The position numbers and the translations under genes are program-made. 64,000 nt of DNA, taken from assembly GCF_900105535.1 (NCBI RefSeq), contig NZ_LT629779.1, positions 2,728,001 through 2,792,000 of the forward strand, read 5' to 3'. The notes beneath the pieces were generated by a model. That model was not told where the DNA came from. It saw nothing but the letters and a program-made list of their open reading frames with translations, and did not search any database. Positions 8,699 to 19,234 of this stretch are shown here, piece by piece (position 1 is the stretch's first letter; the number at the start of each line of letters is the position of its first letter). This stretch comes from Pseudarthrobacter equi. Lineage in GTDB: Bacteria > Actinomycetota > Actinomycetes > Actinomycetales > Micrococcaceae.

Positions 8699-8704
8699 TA
8701 ACGT
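8699..8704 (+). promoter_or_regulatory. -10-like element, leaderless start of the PBP gene
   Basis: TAACGT ends six bases before the GTG start at 8711, and no ribosome site is seen. The spacing places transcription initiation at or next to the start codon, as in leaderless actinobacterial mRNAs. Confidence 0.4.
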
Positions 8705-8710
8705 GGACGG

Positions 8711-10480
8711 GTGCGAATCCATGACGTGTCCAGCCCGCGATCCACCGCCCGCGTCCGCCTTGGATTCTGCTTCATGGTGGCGCTGCTCCTGGTGGTTGCG
8801 GGCCGGGTGTTCGTGGTCCAGGGATTCGATCCAGAGAGTTATGCGTCCAAGGCTGCGGACCGGCGGACCCAGGTATCCGCGCTCGCCTCCGAACGCGGCG
8901 CCATCCTGGACATGAACGGCACCGTCCTGGCCCAGAGCACCGTCCGCTACGACATCGTGGGCACACCGAAAGTCAACAGCACCACCGAGACTTTCCGCCA
9001 GGTAGACGATTCCGGCACCGTCCAGACGGTCACACGCGACCAGGGCCTCCTGGAACTCGCCAACCTCCTGGAGATGCCTGAGCCCGAAGTCCGTGAGCTC
9101 ATGACCGGCGACGCCCTGTTCACCTATCTTGCCAAAGCCGTGGACCCCGGCGTCGAACGTGCAGTCGTGGACCTGGGAGTTCCGGGAGTGGAGTCGAGGC
9201 CGGTCAAAAAGCGCGCCTACCCCCAAGGGGCGGTGGCCGGCAGCATTGTTGGATTCACCAATGACCAAGGCGGCGCCGCAGGCCTCGAACTGACCCTGGA
9301 CGAACAACTGACAGGCCGCGACGGGGAACGGACCTACCAGACCGGCGCCGACGGGATCATCATCCCCACCGCTCCGCTGGAGGTGGTGCCGGCCACCAAC
9401 GGCCAGTCGGTCAGGCTCACCATCGACACCGATCTGCAGTACGCGGCGCAGGAAGCGCTGGAAGCCCAGGCAGGCAAACTCAGCGCCGACTGGGCGAACC
9501 TGATTGTCGTCGAAGCCAAGACCGGAAAGATCCGCGCATTGGCGGAAACAAATTCCGTGGACCCCAACGACCCCGGAGCCACCGCACCGGAGGATCGCGG
9601 AGCGCGGTCCGTGCAGGCTGCCATTGAGCCGGGGTCAACGGAAAAGGCCATCACTGCAGCGGCCGCCATCGAAGAAGGACTCGTCAGCCCCGGCTCCCGC
9701 CTCGTCATTCCGTCCGGGTACACGGTGAACGGGCAGTTCTTCAAGGACTCCTTCGAGCACGGCACCGAGCAGCGGACCTTCGCGGGCGTCATCGGTTCCT
9801 CCATGAACACGGGCACCGTCATGGTCGGCCAGGACCTGAGCCGGGAACAGCGCTATGACTACCTCCGAAAATTCGGCATCGGCTCCAGCACCGGAATTCC
9901 CCTCCCCGGCGAATCCGCCGGGCTCCTGGCCAAGCCGGACCAGTGGGACGGCCGGCAGGAATTCGCCGTTCTCTTCGGCCAGGGCGTATCCCAGACTCCC
10001 CTGCAGACCACCATGGCGTTCCAGGCAATCGCCAACGACGGTGTCCTCCTCAAGCCGCGGCTGATCGAGTCCTACCTCGACCCGGACGGCACCGAACACC
10101 CGGTAGAAGCTGAACCCGGCAGCAGGGCGGTCAGCGAATCGACGGCGAGGCAGACACGCGACATCCTCGAGAGTGTGGTCACCGCTGGCGGCGCCAAAGA
10201 CATCAAGGTCCCCGGATACCGGGTTGGCGGCAAGACCGGCACCGCTGAAGCGGTGGCCGATTCGGGCAAGGGCCTGGACGGGTATACCGCTTCGTTCGTC
10301 GGCATGGCACCGATGGATGACCCGCAGTACGTCGTCATGGTCAACGTCCAGCGGCCGGCCGGAAACATCTACGGAATTTCAACCGCGCCGGTCTTCAACA
10401 ACATCATGACCAGGGTCCTCAGCAAGTTCGACGTCGCCCCGTCCAGGACGCCGTCAGTCAGCCTGCCCCAGAAGTTCTGA
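8711..10480 (+). CDS. Penicillin-binding protein (class B transpeptidase)
   Basis: A 589-residue membrane-anchored D,D-transpeptidase. One N-terminal membrane helix (about residues 17-36) is followed by a dimerisation domain with ASERGAILDMNGTVLAQS, then the transpeptidase domain. Active-site motifs are visible: SxxK as EPGSTEK (about residue 306), SxN as SSMN (about 363) and KTG as GGKTGTAE (about 507). It lacks PASTA repeats, and its length suits FtsI/PbpB-like proteins that cross-link septal or wall peptidoglycan. It is not in the mur/fts cluster, so it is probably an additional class B enzyme rather than the main FtsI. The GTG start has a -10-like hexamer six bases upstream and appears leaderless. 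Confidence 0.9.
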   Translation: MRIHDVSSPRSTARVRLGFCFMVALLLVVAGRVFVVQGFDPESYASKAADRRTQVSALASERGAILDMNGTVLAQSTVRYDIVGTPKVNSTTETFRQVDDSGTVQTVTRDQGLLELANLLEMPEPEVRELMTGDALFTYLAKAVDPGVERAVVDLGVPGVESRPVKKRAYPQGAVAGSIVGFTNDQGGAAGLELTLDEQLTGRDGERTYQTGADGIIIPTAPLEVVPATNGQSVRLTIDTDLQYAAQEALEAQAGKLSADWANLIVVEAKTGKIRALAETNSVDPNDPGATAPEDRGARSVQAAIEPGSTEKAITAAAAIEEGLVSPGSRLVIPSGYTVNGQFFKDSFEHGTEQRTFAGVIGSSMNTGTVMVGQDLSREQRYDYLRKFGIGSSTGIPLPGESAGLLAKPDQWDGRQEFAVLFGQGVSQTPLQTTMAFQAIANDGVLLKPRLIESYLDPDGTEHPVEAEPGSRAVSESTARQTRDILESVVTAGGAKDIKVPGYRVGGKTGTAEAVADSGKGLDGYTASFVGMAPMDDPQYVVMVNVQRPAGNIYGISTAPVFNNIMTRVLSKFDVAPSRTPSVSLPQKF

Positions 10481-10485
10481 GACAC

Positions 10486-10504
10486 GCGCCCCCGGGTTGG
10501 GCGC
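10486..10504 (+). terminator. Weak hairpin after the PBP gene
   Basis: GCGCCC and GGGCGC flank a 7-base loop directly after the stop. No T-run follows and a -10-like element begins 12 bases further on. Confidence 0.3.
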
Positions 10505-10515
10505 GGCAGTCTGGT

Positions 10516-10521
10516 TAGGCT
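10516..10521 (+). promoter_or_regulatory. -10-like element, leaderless start of the phosphomutase gene
   Basis: TAGGCT ends six bases before ATG 10528, with no ribosome site. The geometry predicts a leaderless transcript. Confidence 0.45.
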
Positions 10522-10527
10522 GGGTGG

Positions 10528-11220
10528 ATGGCAACAGTAATCCTCGTGCGGCACGGCCGCACCACCGCTAATGCGTCCGGGATCCTGGCCGGCCGGGCCG
10601 CCGGCGTGGGCCTGGACCAGACCGGACTTGAGCAGGCGGCTTTCGCCGGAGACCGCCTTGCCGTGCTGCCCCTGGCGGGCGTGGTGTCCAGTCCCCTTGA
10701 GCGTTGCCGGGAAACCGCACGGCTCATCCTCGACCGGCAGGCAGGCAGCCCTGCCGCTCCCGTCGAGTCCGACCTCACGGAATGTGATTACGGGCAGTGG
10801 CAGGGCCGCAAGCTCAGTGACCTCGCCACCGAAGACCTGTGGGGTGCGGTGCAGTCACAGCCGTCCACAGTCGTTTTCCCGGGCGGTGAATCGATGGCCG
10901 CGATGCAGGCCCGGTCAGTGGCGGCAATCCGGCGCCATGACGCGGCATTCGAAGCCGGTCACGGTCCGGGAGCCGTATGGGTGGCCGTGAGCCACGGCGA
11001 CGTCATCAAATCAATCCTGGCCGACGCGCTTGGGATGCATCTGGACCTCTTCCAGCGCATCAACGTGGGTCCGGCCTCCATCTCGATAGTGCATTACGGT
11101 CCCGCCCGGCCAAGCGTCTACGCCACCAACACCGACGCAGGGGATCTTGCGTGGCTCACCCACGGCATCACATCCGGCGATGCGCCGGTGGGCGGCGGCG
11201 CGGGACAGGCTGCCACCTAG
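10528..11220 (+). CDS. Histidine phosphatase / MSMEG_4193-type phosphomutase family protein
   Basis: A 230-residue member of the phosphoglycerate mutase-like superfamily. The phosphohistidine motif RHG is at residues 8-10 (LVRHGRTTANASG), a second conserved arginine follows in SSPLERCRETA, and the distal catalytic His is in AVSHGDVIKS. Such enzymes use a phospho-His intermediate to hydrolyse or move phosphate. It is followed by DUF3090 and SCO1664 family genes, a conserved trio in actinobacteria, which supports the MSMEG_4193-type assignment. The physiological substrate is unknown. The product is cytoplasmic, with no signal peptide. Confidence 0.85.
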   Translation: MATVILVRHGRTTANASGILAGRAAGVGLDQTGLEQAAFAGDRLAVLPLAGVVSSPLERCRETARLILDRQAGSPAAPVESDLTECDYGQWQGRKLSDLATEDLWGAVQSQPSTVVFPGGESMAAMQARSVAAIRRHDAAFEAGHGPGAVWVAVSHGDVIKSILADALGMHLDLFQRINVGPASISIVHYGPARPSVYATNTDAGDLAWLTHGITSGDAPVGGGAGQAAT

Positions 11221-11231
11221 GCCCGTGTGCC

Positions 11232-11237
11232 TAAAAT
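11232..11237 (+). promoter_or_regulatory. -10-like element, leaderless start of the DUF3090 gene
   Basis: TAAAAT, a strong -10 match in this GC-rich setting, ends six bases before ATG 11244. This suggests a separate leaderless promoter only 23 bases after the preceding gene. Confidence 0.5.
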
Positions 11238-11243
11238 ACTGAT

Positions 11244-11795
11244 ATGCCCACACTTGTTCACGAATTTGCCTGGCCTGACCGGGTCGTCATCGGCACCATC
11301 GGCGTTCCGGGGGCACGCACGTTCTATCTGCAGGTCCGTACGGGTAAGCAGATTGTCAGTATCGCGTTGGAAAAGCAGCAGTCAGCCGAGCTGGCTGAAA
11401 AGATCGACGACATCCTCGATCAGCTCGGCACCATCGAGGGAAATCCGTTCAGCGTTCCTGCGGGCACGCCCGTGGAACTGGTGGACAATGACCAGCTCGA
11501 GACGGTCGAGGAGCAGTTCCGGACGGGTGCCATGAGCCTGGGCTGGGACCCGGCAACAGCGCAGATCGTCATTGAGGCCTACCCCATCATTGAAATCGAT
11601 GCTGATGCGGGCGAAATACCCGATGTCGATGACGCGGAGTTCCCCGAGATGCTGCTGGTACGGATGCCGGTTGGCACGGCGCGGGCTTTCGCCAAGCGCA
11701 CGCGGGAGATCGTGGGCGCCGGACGCCCTGCCTGCCCGCTGTGCGGCTATCCTGTAGACCCCGAAGGGCACGTCTGCACCCTGCCCGAGGCCTGA
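11244..11795 (+). CDS. DUF3090 family protein
   Basis: A 183-residue cytoplasmic protein of the DUF3090 (YjbR-neighbourhood, actinobacterial) family. The N-terminus (VHEFAWPDRVVIGTIGVPGA) and an acidic middle match the family as I know it. The last 20 residues hold a zinc-ribbon-like pattern, CPLCGYPVDPEGHVC. The biochemical role is unknown. The stop overlaps the ATG of the SCO1664 family gene by one base, so the two proteins are made together. The conserved pairing with a phosphatase-like and a kinase-like protein suggests a small regulatory module, but that is inference. Confidence 0.85.
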   Translation: MPTLVHEFAWPDRVVIGTIGVPGARTFYLQVRTGKQIVSIALEKQQSAELAEKIDDILDQLGTIEGNPFSVPAGTPVELVDNDQLETVEEQFRTGAMSLGWDPATAQIVIEAYPIIEIDADAGEIPDVDDAEFPEMLLVRMPVGTARAFAKRTREIVGAGRPACPLCGYPVDPEGHVCTLPEA

Positions 11796-12559
11796 TGCCC
11801 GTCGACCTGCCGACCGGAGAGCTGACCCTCACCGGGCGGATCACGACGGCGTCGAATGCCACCTTCGTGGGGAGCATCGGCGACACCACTGTTGTCTACA
11901 AGCCGATTGCCGGGGAGAAACCGTTGTGGGATTTTCCCGACGGTTTCCTCGCCCACAGGGAGGTTGCCGCCTACCTGGTCTCGGAGGCACTTGGCTGGAA
12001 CGTCGTGCCACGTACCTGGCTGCGGGACGGTCCGCTGGGCGAAGGAATGGTGCAGCTGTGGCAGGAGCCGGATCCCGACCAGAAAGCGGTGGACATCTTC
12101 TCTCCGGACGACGCGCCCCAGACCGGTTGGCGCCACGTTCTTGAAGGCGAGGATGAGACCGGCCGGACAGTTGCCCTCCTCCACGAGGACTCTGTGGCGC
12201 TGAGGCGCATGGCCGTGTTCGACGTCGTGGTGAATAACGCTGACCGCAAGGGCGGCCACATCCTCGCCATGGCGGGCGGGCACCGGCACGGTGTGGACCA
12301 CGGGCTGACCTTTCACACGGACCACAAGTTGCGCACGGTGTTGTGGGGCTGGCTGGGCGATGACCTGAGCAGCGAGGAACTCAAGGGCATTGAGCGGGTC
12401 AGCGAGGGCCTGGACGGGGACCTGGGCCGGGACCTCGCGAACCTGCTCAGCGACGAGGAGATCGCATCGCTTGCCGTGCGCTGTGCCCGGTTACGCTCTG
12501 CGGGCCGGTTCCCGGCTCCAAGGGGCGGCATGCCTGCAGTCCCGTGGCCGCTGTTCTGA
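11795..12559 (+). CDS. SCO1664 family protein
   Basis: A 254-residue protein whose start ATG overlaps the DUF3090 stop by one base. Features of the family include the N-terminal NATFVGSIGDTTVVYKPIAG, the central DVVVNNADRKGGHIL and GVDHGLTFH, which resemble the catalytic and metal-binding loops of PI3/4-kinase or HipA-like folds. ATP-dependent phosphotransfer is therefore plausible, but unproven. The third member of the conserved trio, it ends 16 bases before remnants of an SDR. In several actinobacteria the mycothiol ligase gene mshC follows this trio; here it does not. Confidence 0.85.
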   Translation: MPVDLPTGELTLTGRITTASNATFVGSIGDTTVVYKPIAGEKPLWDFPDGFLAHREVAAYLVSEALGWNVVPRTWLRDGPLGEGMVQLWQEPDPDQKAVDIFSPDDAPQTGWRHVLEGEDETGRTVALLHEDSVALRRMAVFDVVVNNADRKGGHILAMAGGHRHGVDHGLTFHTDHKLRTVLWGWLGDDLSSEELKGIERVSEGLDGDLGRDLANLLSDEEIASLAVRCARLRSAGRFPAPRGGMPAVPWPLF

Positions 12560-12565
12560 GGCAGT

Positions 12566-13062
12566 TGGAATGCGATGACGCTCGGCCTCGCCCGCGCCGG
12601 TGCCAGCGTCGTCATCTCGGCGGCGCGGGAGGCGGACGAGATCCGCAAGGTCGCCGATGAGATCAACGTGATGCTCGGCACTCCCCGGGTGCTGGCGCTG
12701 CAAGCGGACGTGACCCGGGAAGCCGAGTGCCGGCGCTTGGTCGACGAGGCACTCGCTGCCTTTGGCGGGCTTCACATCCTGGTCAATAACGCCGGCCGCG
12801 GCATGAAATACGTGAGCCCCTGCTGCCCGGCGGCGCGACGGACACGGGCATGATCCCCGACGGCGTATCCGAGGCTGTGCTCCGCCAACTGCTTCGGCCC
12901 GAAGTGACGGTCGAGCCGCTGCTTTGGCTGGCCTCGGTTGACTCCGCAGAGATCACGGGCACCCGTCTGGATGCAGCGCGGTGGGACGAGACCCTTACGC
13001 CCGAACGGGCAGCCGCAGCCGCCCTCGAGCACGCTGGCTGGGCCAACCAGGCTCCGCACTGA
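12566..13062 (+). pseudogene. Decayed short-chain dehydrogenase
   Basis: Two SDR fragments lie in different frames. The first (MTLGLARAGASVVISAAREA to ILVNNAGRGMKYVS) runs to about 12815 and starts just after where the TGxxxGIG cofactor motif should be. The second, from about 12818 in the +1 frame, gives LLPGGATDTGMIP and the C-terminal part to the TGA near 13062. About 100 central residues including the catalytic Tyr-x3-Lys are missing. Loss of the N-terminal cofactor motif, the active site and the frame together show a dead gene. No intact copy is nearby. Confidence 0.75.
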
Positions 13063-13139
13063 CGGAGTCACAGCTGCCCTGACTGACGTTGTCTGGATGG
13101 ACGGGAGCCTGCGCCGGAACGGAGTTCGCGAAGGCGTCG

Positions 13140-13973
13140 CTAGATCACTTCGAGCACGCGTTTGCGAGTGGGCGGCGGATGGGCGCGATCCAAGTCAGCC
13201 AGGTCGCCGGGCGTGAGACGGACGTCGAGTGCGTCCCGGCATTCCTGGACATGGTTCGGGCTTGAGGCTTTTGGAATTGCCAGGACGTGCGGCTGCCTGA
13301 GCACCCAGGCGAGGGCGATCTGCGCGGGGCTGGCACCGTGTTCCGTTGCGATGCGGACCAGCACGGGATCGTCCAATACTCCGCCCTGCTCGAGTGGCGA
13401 GTACGCCATCACAGGGATGCCCCGCTCAGTGCACCACGGCAACAGATCGAACTCGATACCCCGGCGGGTGAGGTTGTACACCACCTGGTCAGTTGCGAGC
13501 TTCTGTCCGCCGGGCAATCGCATGAGGTCTTCCAGATTCGTGACGTCGAGGTTGCTGACTCCCCAATGCCGGATTTTTCCAGCGCGCTGCAGGTTTTCGA
13601 AGGCTTCGAGCGTTTCTGCCACCGGAACCGCGCCCTGCCAATGCAGTAGATACAGGTCGATGCTGTCCGTTCCGAGGCGACGCAGACTGCCCTCGCAAGC
13701 GGCGACGGTTCCGTGCAGCGTGGCGTGATGCGGCAGGACCTTGGTGACCAGGAACACTTCGTCGCGGCGTGTTGCCAGCGCCCTGCCAACGAGTTCCTCG
13801 GCGGCGCCGTCGCCATACATCTCAGCGGTATCGACCACGGACATCCCATGATCCAGGGCCATGTGTATCGCGGCGGTCTCGCGCGCGGCGTTGCCGCTGC
13901 GCTCACCCATTCCCCAGGTTCCGATTCCGAGCACCGGGACCGCTTCACCGGACGGAAGAAGTAACTCGCGCAT
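13140..13973 (-). CDS. Aldo/keto reductase
   Basis: A 277-residue cytoplasmic NADPH-dependent reductase with the aldo/keto reductase fold. The catalytic tetrad is complete: D48, Y53 (DTAEMYGDG), K78 (VTKVL) and H111 (YLLHW). The C-terminal cofactor segment AIPKASSPNHVQE is also present. The reaction is reduction of aldehydes or ketones; the natural substrate is not evident. It follows a luciferase-like oxidoreductase gene on the same strand with a 234-base gap that contains a hairpin, so co-transcription is doubtful. Confidence 0.9.
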   Translation of the reverse strand: MRELLLPSGEAVPVLGIGTWGMGERSGNAARETAAIHMALDHGMSVVDTAEMYGDGAAEELVGRALATRRDEVFLVTKVLPHHATLHGTVAACEGSLRRLGTDSIDLYLLHWQGAVPVAETLEAFENLQRAGKIRHWGVSNLDVTNLEDLMRLPGGQKLATDQVVYNLTRRGIEFDLLPWCTERGIPVMAYSPLEQGGVLDDPVLVRIATEHGASPAQIALAWVLRQPHVLAIPKASSPNHVQECRDALDVRLTPGDLADLDRAHPPPTRKRVLEVI

Positions 13974-14128
13974 CGTAGCTCCCGTCAGAAGTGCCCGTTC
14001 CCGGCCTGGGATTCGCCGCGTTCGTTCAACCTACTCCCCCGGAGCAGGACAGGACAGATCTCCAGGTGCGCGCCCCCGCTTACCGCAGCGTCTGCACGCA
14101 TGTCCGGGCTGCGCGGCGGGAAACCTTT

Positions 14129-14155
14129 CCAGTTCCACGGAGTCCGGGGAACTGG
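14129..14155 (-). terminator. Hairpin after the luciferase-like oxidoreductase gene
   Basis: CCAGTTCC and GGAACTGG form an 8-bp stem in the gap between the two oxidoreductase genes. On the minus strand it is preceded by a triple AGTTCC repeat and followed by AAAGGTTT. Confidence 0.4.
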
Positions 14156-14207
14156 AACTGGAACTTGCCGGCGTCCTGCCTGTCGCGCGGAAGGGCGCTG
14201 GATGGCC

Positions 14208-15269
14208 TCAAGTCAGGTGGGCGTCAAGGGGTGCCGCGAATCCCGGGCCCCCGTCCATGCTGCGGCGCTCGTCTTGGGGGAAGAGCCGCGCAAGGATCCG
14301 GTCAGAGTCCTCCTGTGCAGCGACGTCAAAGGCTCCGCCGGTGACCAGCAACTCGTCAGCTCCGGAGGTCGCAAGCAGGTGCTGGACTTGAGTCCGAACC
14401 TCGGAGGCCGTCCCGTACAGCGATGTGGACAGGCTGCTTTCGACCGCTTCCTTTTCCCGGAGAGTCAGCCCCGCCCACTCGGTTGGACCCACGGGCGCGA
14501 GGGCCGCGAATTCGCCGGTGGTCCTGGAGCGGGCCAGCGCGACGGCTTCGGGCAGAAGCAGTTCCCTCGCCGCCTGGCGGGTGCCGGCGACTGCTACGTT
14601 GGCGGAAACCAGGACATAGGGCAGGTCGAACCAGCGTGATGGACGGAACTGTGAGCGATACCTTTCCAGCGCCGGGAGTGTGCCGTTCTGATCAGTCCGG
14701 AAAACAGCCGGCCCGCCCAGCACCAAAGCGAGGCCGGCACGGGCTGCAATATCGGCTCCCGAACGGGTGGCCAGCACGAATACCGGTGTAGCCGAATCGT
14801 TCCGCGGCCGGGCAGTGATTGACGCGGTTCCGGACAGGTACGCAAGCAGTTGGGCCAGCTGGTCTTCGAACTGCTCCGCGTCCTGTTTCCCGGCGCGCAG
14901 CGCATTTCGGATTGCCGGGGTGAAACCGACAGAGCGGCCCACGCCCAAATCGATCCGCCCCGGATGCAGGGCCTCCAGCGTGGCCGCCTGTTCGGCAATC
15001 ACGAGTGGTTGATGGTTGGGAAGCATGATGCCTCCTGAACCGACCCGGATGGAGTGCGTCCGGGCAGCAACGGCTGCCATCAGCACGGCCGGAACGGAAC
15101 CGGCGATGCCTGGCACCGCGTGGTGCTCTGCGACCCAGAAGCGGTGGTAACCCCACTCCTCGGCCCGCTGGGCCCGTTCCACCACCAGGTTCAGGGCGTC
15201 GGCAGCAGGAAACCCGTTCCGGGCGTTGGCACGGTCGAGAATGGAAATCCGGGGAGGGGGAAAGGCCAT
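14208..15269 (-). CDS. LLM class flavin-dependent oxidoreductase
   Basis: A 353-residue bacterial luciferase-like monooxygenase. Family hallmarks are WVAEHHAVPGIAGSVPAVLM, then SIRVGSGGIMLPNHQPLVIAEQ and LHPGRIDLGVGRSVGFTP, which frame the FMN/F420 site. Members transfer hydride from reduced flavin, or F420, to organic substrates. I chose the ATG at 15269 (MAFPPPRISILDRANARNG) because the family starts here; the open frame extends 36 residues upstream to 15377 but looks non-homologous and runs up to the nrd terminator. The substrate is unknown. Confidence 0.88.
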   Translation of the reverse strand: MAFPPPRISILDRANARNGFPAADALNLVVERAQRAEEWGYHRFWVAEHHAVPGIAGSVPAVLMAAVAARTHSIRVGSGGIMLPNHQPLVIAEQAATLEALHPGRIDLGVGRSVGFTPAIRNALRAGKQDAEQFEDQLAQLLAYLSGTASITARPRNDSATPVFVLATRSGADIAARAGLALVLGGPAVFRTDQNGTLPALERYRSQFRPSRWFDLPYVLVSANVAVAGTRQAARELLLPEAVALARSRTTGEFAALAPVGPTEWAGLTLREKEAVESSLSTSLYGTASEVRTQVQHLLATSGADELLVTGGAFDVAAQEDSDRILARLFPQDERRSMDGGPGFAAPLDAHLT

Positions 15270-15392
15270 ACTGCTGGAACCACTCGGGGCGGGGAAGAAT
15301 TCCGCTCCGTACGAAAGTTCGGAGTCCGGGTCCTGGGCCCGCAAGCCTGCCGCGTCGAGCGCGAGAGGCCGTTGCATCTCGGAAGGCCAACA

Positions 15393-15428
15393 AAGCGGGC
15401 CCCGCGCTTTACCGCGCAGGGCCCGCTT
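15393..15428 (-). terminator. Terminator of the nrd operon
   Basis: Arms AAGCGGGCCC and GGGCCCGCTT, with further GCG pairing, lie about 20 bases after the nrdF stop. On the minus strand the stem is followed by TTTGTT. This is a standard intrinsic terminator. Confidence 0.75.
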
Positions 15429-15448
15429 AGTCGGAGTCTCAGAAGTGA

Positions 15449-16504
<1,056 letters not shown>

Positions 16505-16520
16505 TTAGTTGAAGCTACTA

Positions 16521-18659
16521 CTAGAGCATGCAGCTGACGCAGCCCTCTACTTCAGTTCCCTCCAGCGCAAGCTGGCGGAGACGGATGTAGTAGATGGTCT
16601 TGATGCCCTTCTTCCAGGCGTAGATCTGGGCCTTGTTGATGTCGCGGGTGGTGGCGGTGTCCTTGAAGAACAGCGTCAGCGACAGGCCCTGGTCCACGTG
16701 CTGGGTAGCGGCGGCGTAGGTGTCGATGACCTTCTCGTAGCCGATCTCGTACGCGTCCTGGTAGTACTCCAGGTTGTCGTTCGTCAGGTACGGCGCCGGG
16801 TAGTACACGCGGCCCAGCTTGCCTTCCTTGCGGATCTCAATCTTGGACGCCACCGGGTGGATCGAGGAGGTGGAGTTGTTGATGTAAGAGATCGAGCCGG
16901 TGGGCGGAACAGCCTGCAGGTTCTGGTTGTAGATGCCGTGCTCCATGACGGAGGCCTTCAGCGCCAGCCAGTCAGCCTGCGTGGGGATGTGCACGTCCTT
17001 GAAAAGTTCGCGGACCTTTTCGGTCTGCGGCACCCATTCCTGCTCCGTGTACTTGTCGAAGAACTCACCCGAGGCGTACTTGGACTTCTCGAAGCCGCCG
17101 AACGTCTGGCCGGTCTCGATGGCCAGCAGGTTGGAGGCACGGACCGCGTGGAACACCACCGAGTAGAAGTAGATGTTGGTGAAGTCCAGGCCCTCCTCCG
17201 AGCCGTAGTGGACCCGCTCGCGGGCAAGGTAGCCGTGCAGGTTCATCTGGCCCAGGCCGATGGCGTGGCTCTGGTCGTTGCCCTTGGCGATGGATGGCAC
17301 CGAGGTGATGTTGGACATGTCGGACACTGCGGACAGCGAACGGATGGCCGTCTCGATGGTCAGGCCGAAATCCGGGGAATCCATGGTCTTCGCGATGTTC
17401 AGCGAACCCAGGTTGCAGGAGATGTCCTTGCCGGTGGCATCGTAGGAGAGGTCATCGTGGTACGTGGTGGGCTGGGAAACCTGGAGGATCTCCGAGCACA
17501 GGTTGGACATGATGATCTTGCCGTCGATCGGGTTGGCCCGGTTCACGGTGTCCTCGAACATGATGTACGGGTAGCCGGACTCGAACTGGATCTCCGCGAG
17601 GGTCTGGAAGAACTCGCGGGCCTTGATCTTGGTCTTCTTGATCCGGGAGTCGTCCACCATCTCGTAGTACTTTTCGGTGACCGAGACGTCGGAGAACGGC
17701 ATGCCGTAAACCTTTTCGACGTCGTAGGGCGAGAACAGGTACATGTCCTCATCCTTCTTGGCCAGCTCGAACGTGATGTCCGGGATGACAACGCCCAGCG
17801 AGAGGGTCTTGATGCGGATCTTCTCATCCGCGTTCTCGCGCTTGGTGTCCAGGAACCGGTAGATGTCCGGGTGGTGCGCGTGCAGGTAGACCGCACCGGC
17901 ACCCTGGCGGGCACCGAGCTGGTTGGCGTAGGAGAAGCTGTCCTCGAGGAGCTTCATCACGGGGATGACGCCGGAGGACTGGTTCTCGATCTGCTTGATG
18001 GGCGCGCCCACCTCGCGGATGTTGGTCAGCGCGAACGCCACGCCGCCGCCGCGCTTGGACAGCTGCAGTGCGGAGTTGATGGAACGGCCGATCGACTCCA
18101 TGTTGTCTTCGATGCGCAGCAGGAAGCAGGAGACCAGCTCGCCGCGCTGCTTCTTGCCGGCGTTCAGGAACGTGGGGGTGGCCGGCTGGAAGCGGCCGTC
18201 GATGATCTCGTCCACCATCTGGAGGGCAAGCTTTTCGTCGCCGCGGGCCAGGTGCAGGGCCACCATGCATACACGGTCCTCGTAGCGCTCCAGGAAGCGC
18301 TTGCCGTCGAACGTCTTCAGCGTGTAGGACGTGTAGAACTTGAACGCGCCCAGGAAGGTCTCGAAGCGGAACTTCTTCTTGTACGCGCGGTTGAAGAGCT
18401 CGCGGATGAAGTTCATCGTGTACTGGTCGAGCGTCTCGCGCTCGTAGTAGTCGTTCTTGACCAGGTACTCGAGCTTCTCTTCCAGGTCATGGAAGAACAC
18501 GGTGTTGTTGTTAACGTGCTGCAGGAAGTACTGATGCGCAGCCTCGCGGTCGGCGCCGAACTGGATCTCTCCGTTCGGGCCGTACAGGTTCAGCATCGCG
18601 TTCAGCTCGTGATAGCCCAAACCCTTGTAGGCGGCAGGCATCTCCGGCTTCTGGGCCAT
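16521..18659 (-). CDS. nrdE: Class Ib ribonucleoside-diphosphate reductase alpha subunit
   Basis: A 712-residue catalytic subunit that reduces ribonucleoside diphosphates. The active-site region [12 protein letters not shown] (about residues 378-390) carries the conserved Cys-x-Glu, and the protein ends in the redox pair GCVSCML, which exchanges electrons with NrdH. The N-terminal ATP-cone of class Ia enzymes is absent, consistent with class Ib. I chose ATG 18659 ([20 protein letters not shown]) as the family start; a longer frame to 18776 overlaps nrdI. The start lies two bases after the nrdI stop, so nrdI and nrdE are coupled. Confidence 0.95.
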   Translation of the reverse strand: MAQKPEMPAAYKGLGYHELNAMLNLYGPNGEIQFGADREAAHQYFLQHVNNNTVFFHDLEEKLEYLVKNDYYERETLDQYTMNFIRELFNRAYKKKFRFETFLGAFKFYTSYTLKTFDGKRFLERYEDRVCMVALHLARGDEKLALQMVDEIIDGRFQPATPTFLNAGKKQRGELVSCFLLRIEDNMESIGRSINSALQLSKRGGGVAFALTNIREVGAPIKQIENQSSGVIPVMKLLEDSFSYANQLGARQGAGAVYLHAHHPDIYRFLDTKRENADEKIRIKTLSLGVVIPDITFELAKKDEDMYLFSPYDVEKVYGMPFSDVSVTEKYYEMVDDSRIKKTKIKAREFFQTLAEIQFESGYPYIMFEDTVNRANPIDGKIIMSNLCSEILQVSQPTTYHDDLSYDATGKDISCNLGSLNIAKTMDSPDFGLTIETAIRSLSAVSDMSNITSVPSIAKGNDQSHAIGLGQMNLHGYLARERVHYGSEEGLDFTNIYFYSVVFHAVRASNLLAIETGQTFGGFEKSKYASGEFFDKYTEQEWVPQTEKVRELFKDVHIPTQADWLALKASVMEHGIYNQNLQAVPPTGSISYINNSTSSIHPVASKIEIRKEGKLGRVYYPAPYLTNDNLEYYQDAYEIGYEKVIDTYAAATQHVDQGLSLTLFFKDTATTRDINKAQIYAWKKGIKTIYYIRLRQLALEGTEVEGCVSCML

Positions 18660-18661
18660 GG

Positions 18662-19201
18662 TTACTTCTGTGTCTGCGACAGTCGTGTCCAAAACGTGTC
18701 CAATCCTTGGTTGACCCGGGTGACGTCTTCCGGCGTTCCCATAAGTTCGAATCGATAAAGGTGGGGTACCTGGCATTTGGCGGCGATGATGTCCGCCGCC
18801 AGGCAGTAGTTGTCCCCGAAGTTTGTGTTTCCGGCGCCGATCACTCCGCGGAGCAGCTGCCTGTTCTGCGGGTTGTTCAGGAACCGGATGACCTGCTTGG
18901 GGACTGACCCCTCTCCCCCGGTGCCGCCATAAGTGGGCACCACCAGCACGAATGGCCGGGTGGCGAGGAGGGGTGCGTCCTTCGCATAGAGCGGGATCCG
19001 GGCCACTTCCCGGCCGAGCTTCACAACGAAGCGGCTGGTGTTCTCGGAAGTCGAGGAAAAGTAGATGAGCTGGCTGCCGGTCCGGACTGCTTCGGTTTCA
19101 TCCGATGTCCGGACGGGCGGGGACACCTCCACGCGCTGAGCCGCGTGGTTGTGCAGGGCCCTGCGTCCCTGCTGTGCTGCTGGTGCTGCGATGGAATTCA
19201 C
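18662..19201 (-). CDS. nrdI: Class Ib ribonucleotide reductase flavodoxin NrdI
   Basis: A flavodoxin-like FMN protein that supplies oxidant to assemble the NrdF dimanganese-tyrosyl cofactor. Family segments are [25 protein letters not shown] and [12 protein letters not shown]. As read from GTG 19201 it has 179 residues, about 40 more than usual: the flavodoxin core begins only near residue 44. The extra N-terminus ([16 protein letters not shown]) is Ala/Arg-rich and may not be translated; GTG codons at about residues 24 and 26 are alternatives, with no clear ribosome site for any. It lies between nrdH (33-base gap) and nrdE. Confidence 0.9.
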   Translation of the reverse strand: MNSIAAPAAQQGRRALHNHAAQRVEVSPPVRTSDETEAVRTGSQLIYFSSTSENTSRFVVKLGREVARIPLYAKDAPLLATRPFVLVVPTYGGTGGEGSVPKQVIRFLNNPQNRQLLRGVIGAGNTNFGDNYCLAADIIAAKCQVPHLYRFELMGTPEDVTRVNQGLDTFWTRLSQTQK

Positions 19202-19234
19202 CTCAGCTGGCTGGTTTGAAGGAAAGCGGATTTC

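Noticed and set aside
16509..18758. A 749-codon open frame antisense to nrdE
   Set aside because: nrdE is certain by motifs; the antisense frame is rich in Val, Leu, Gly and has no start signals.
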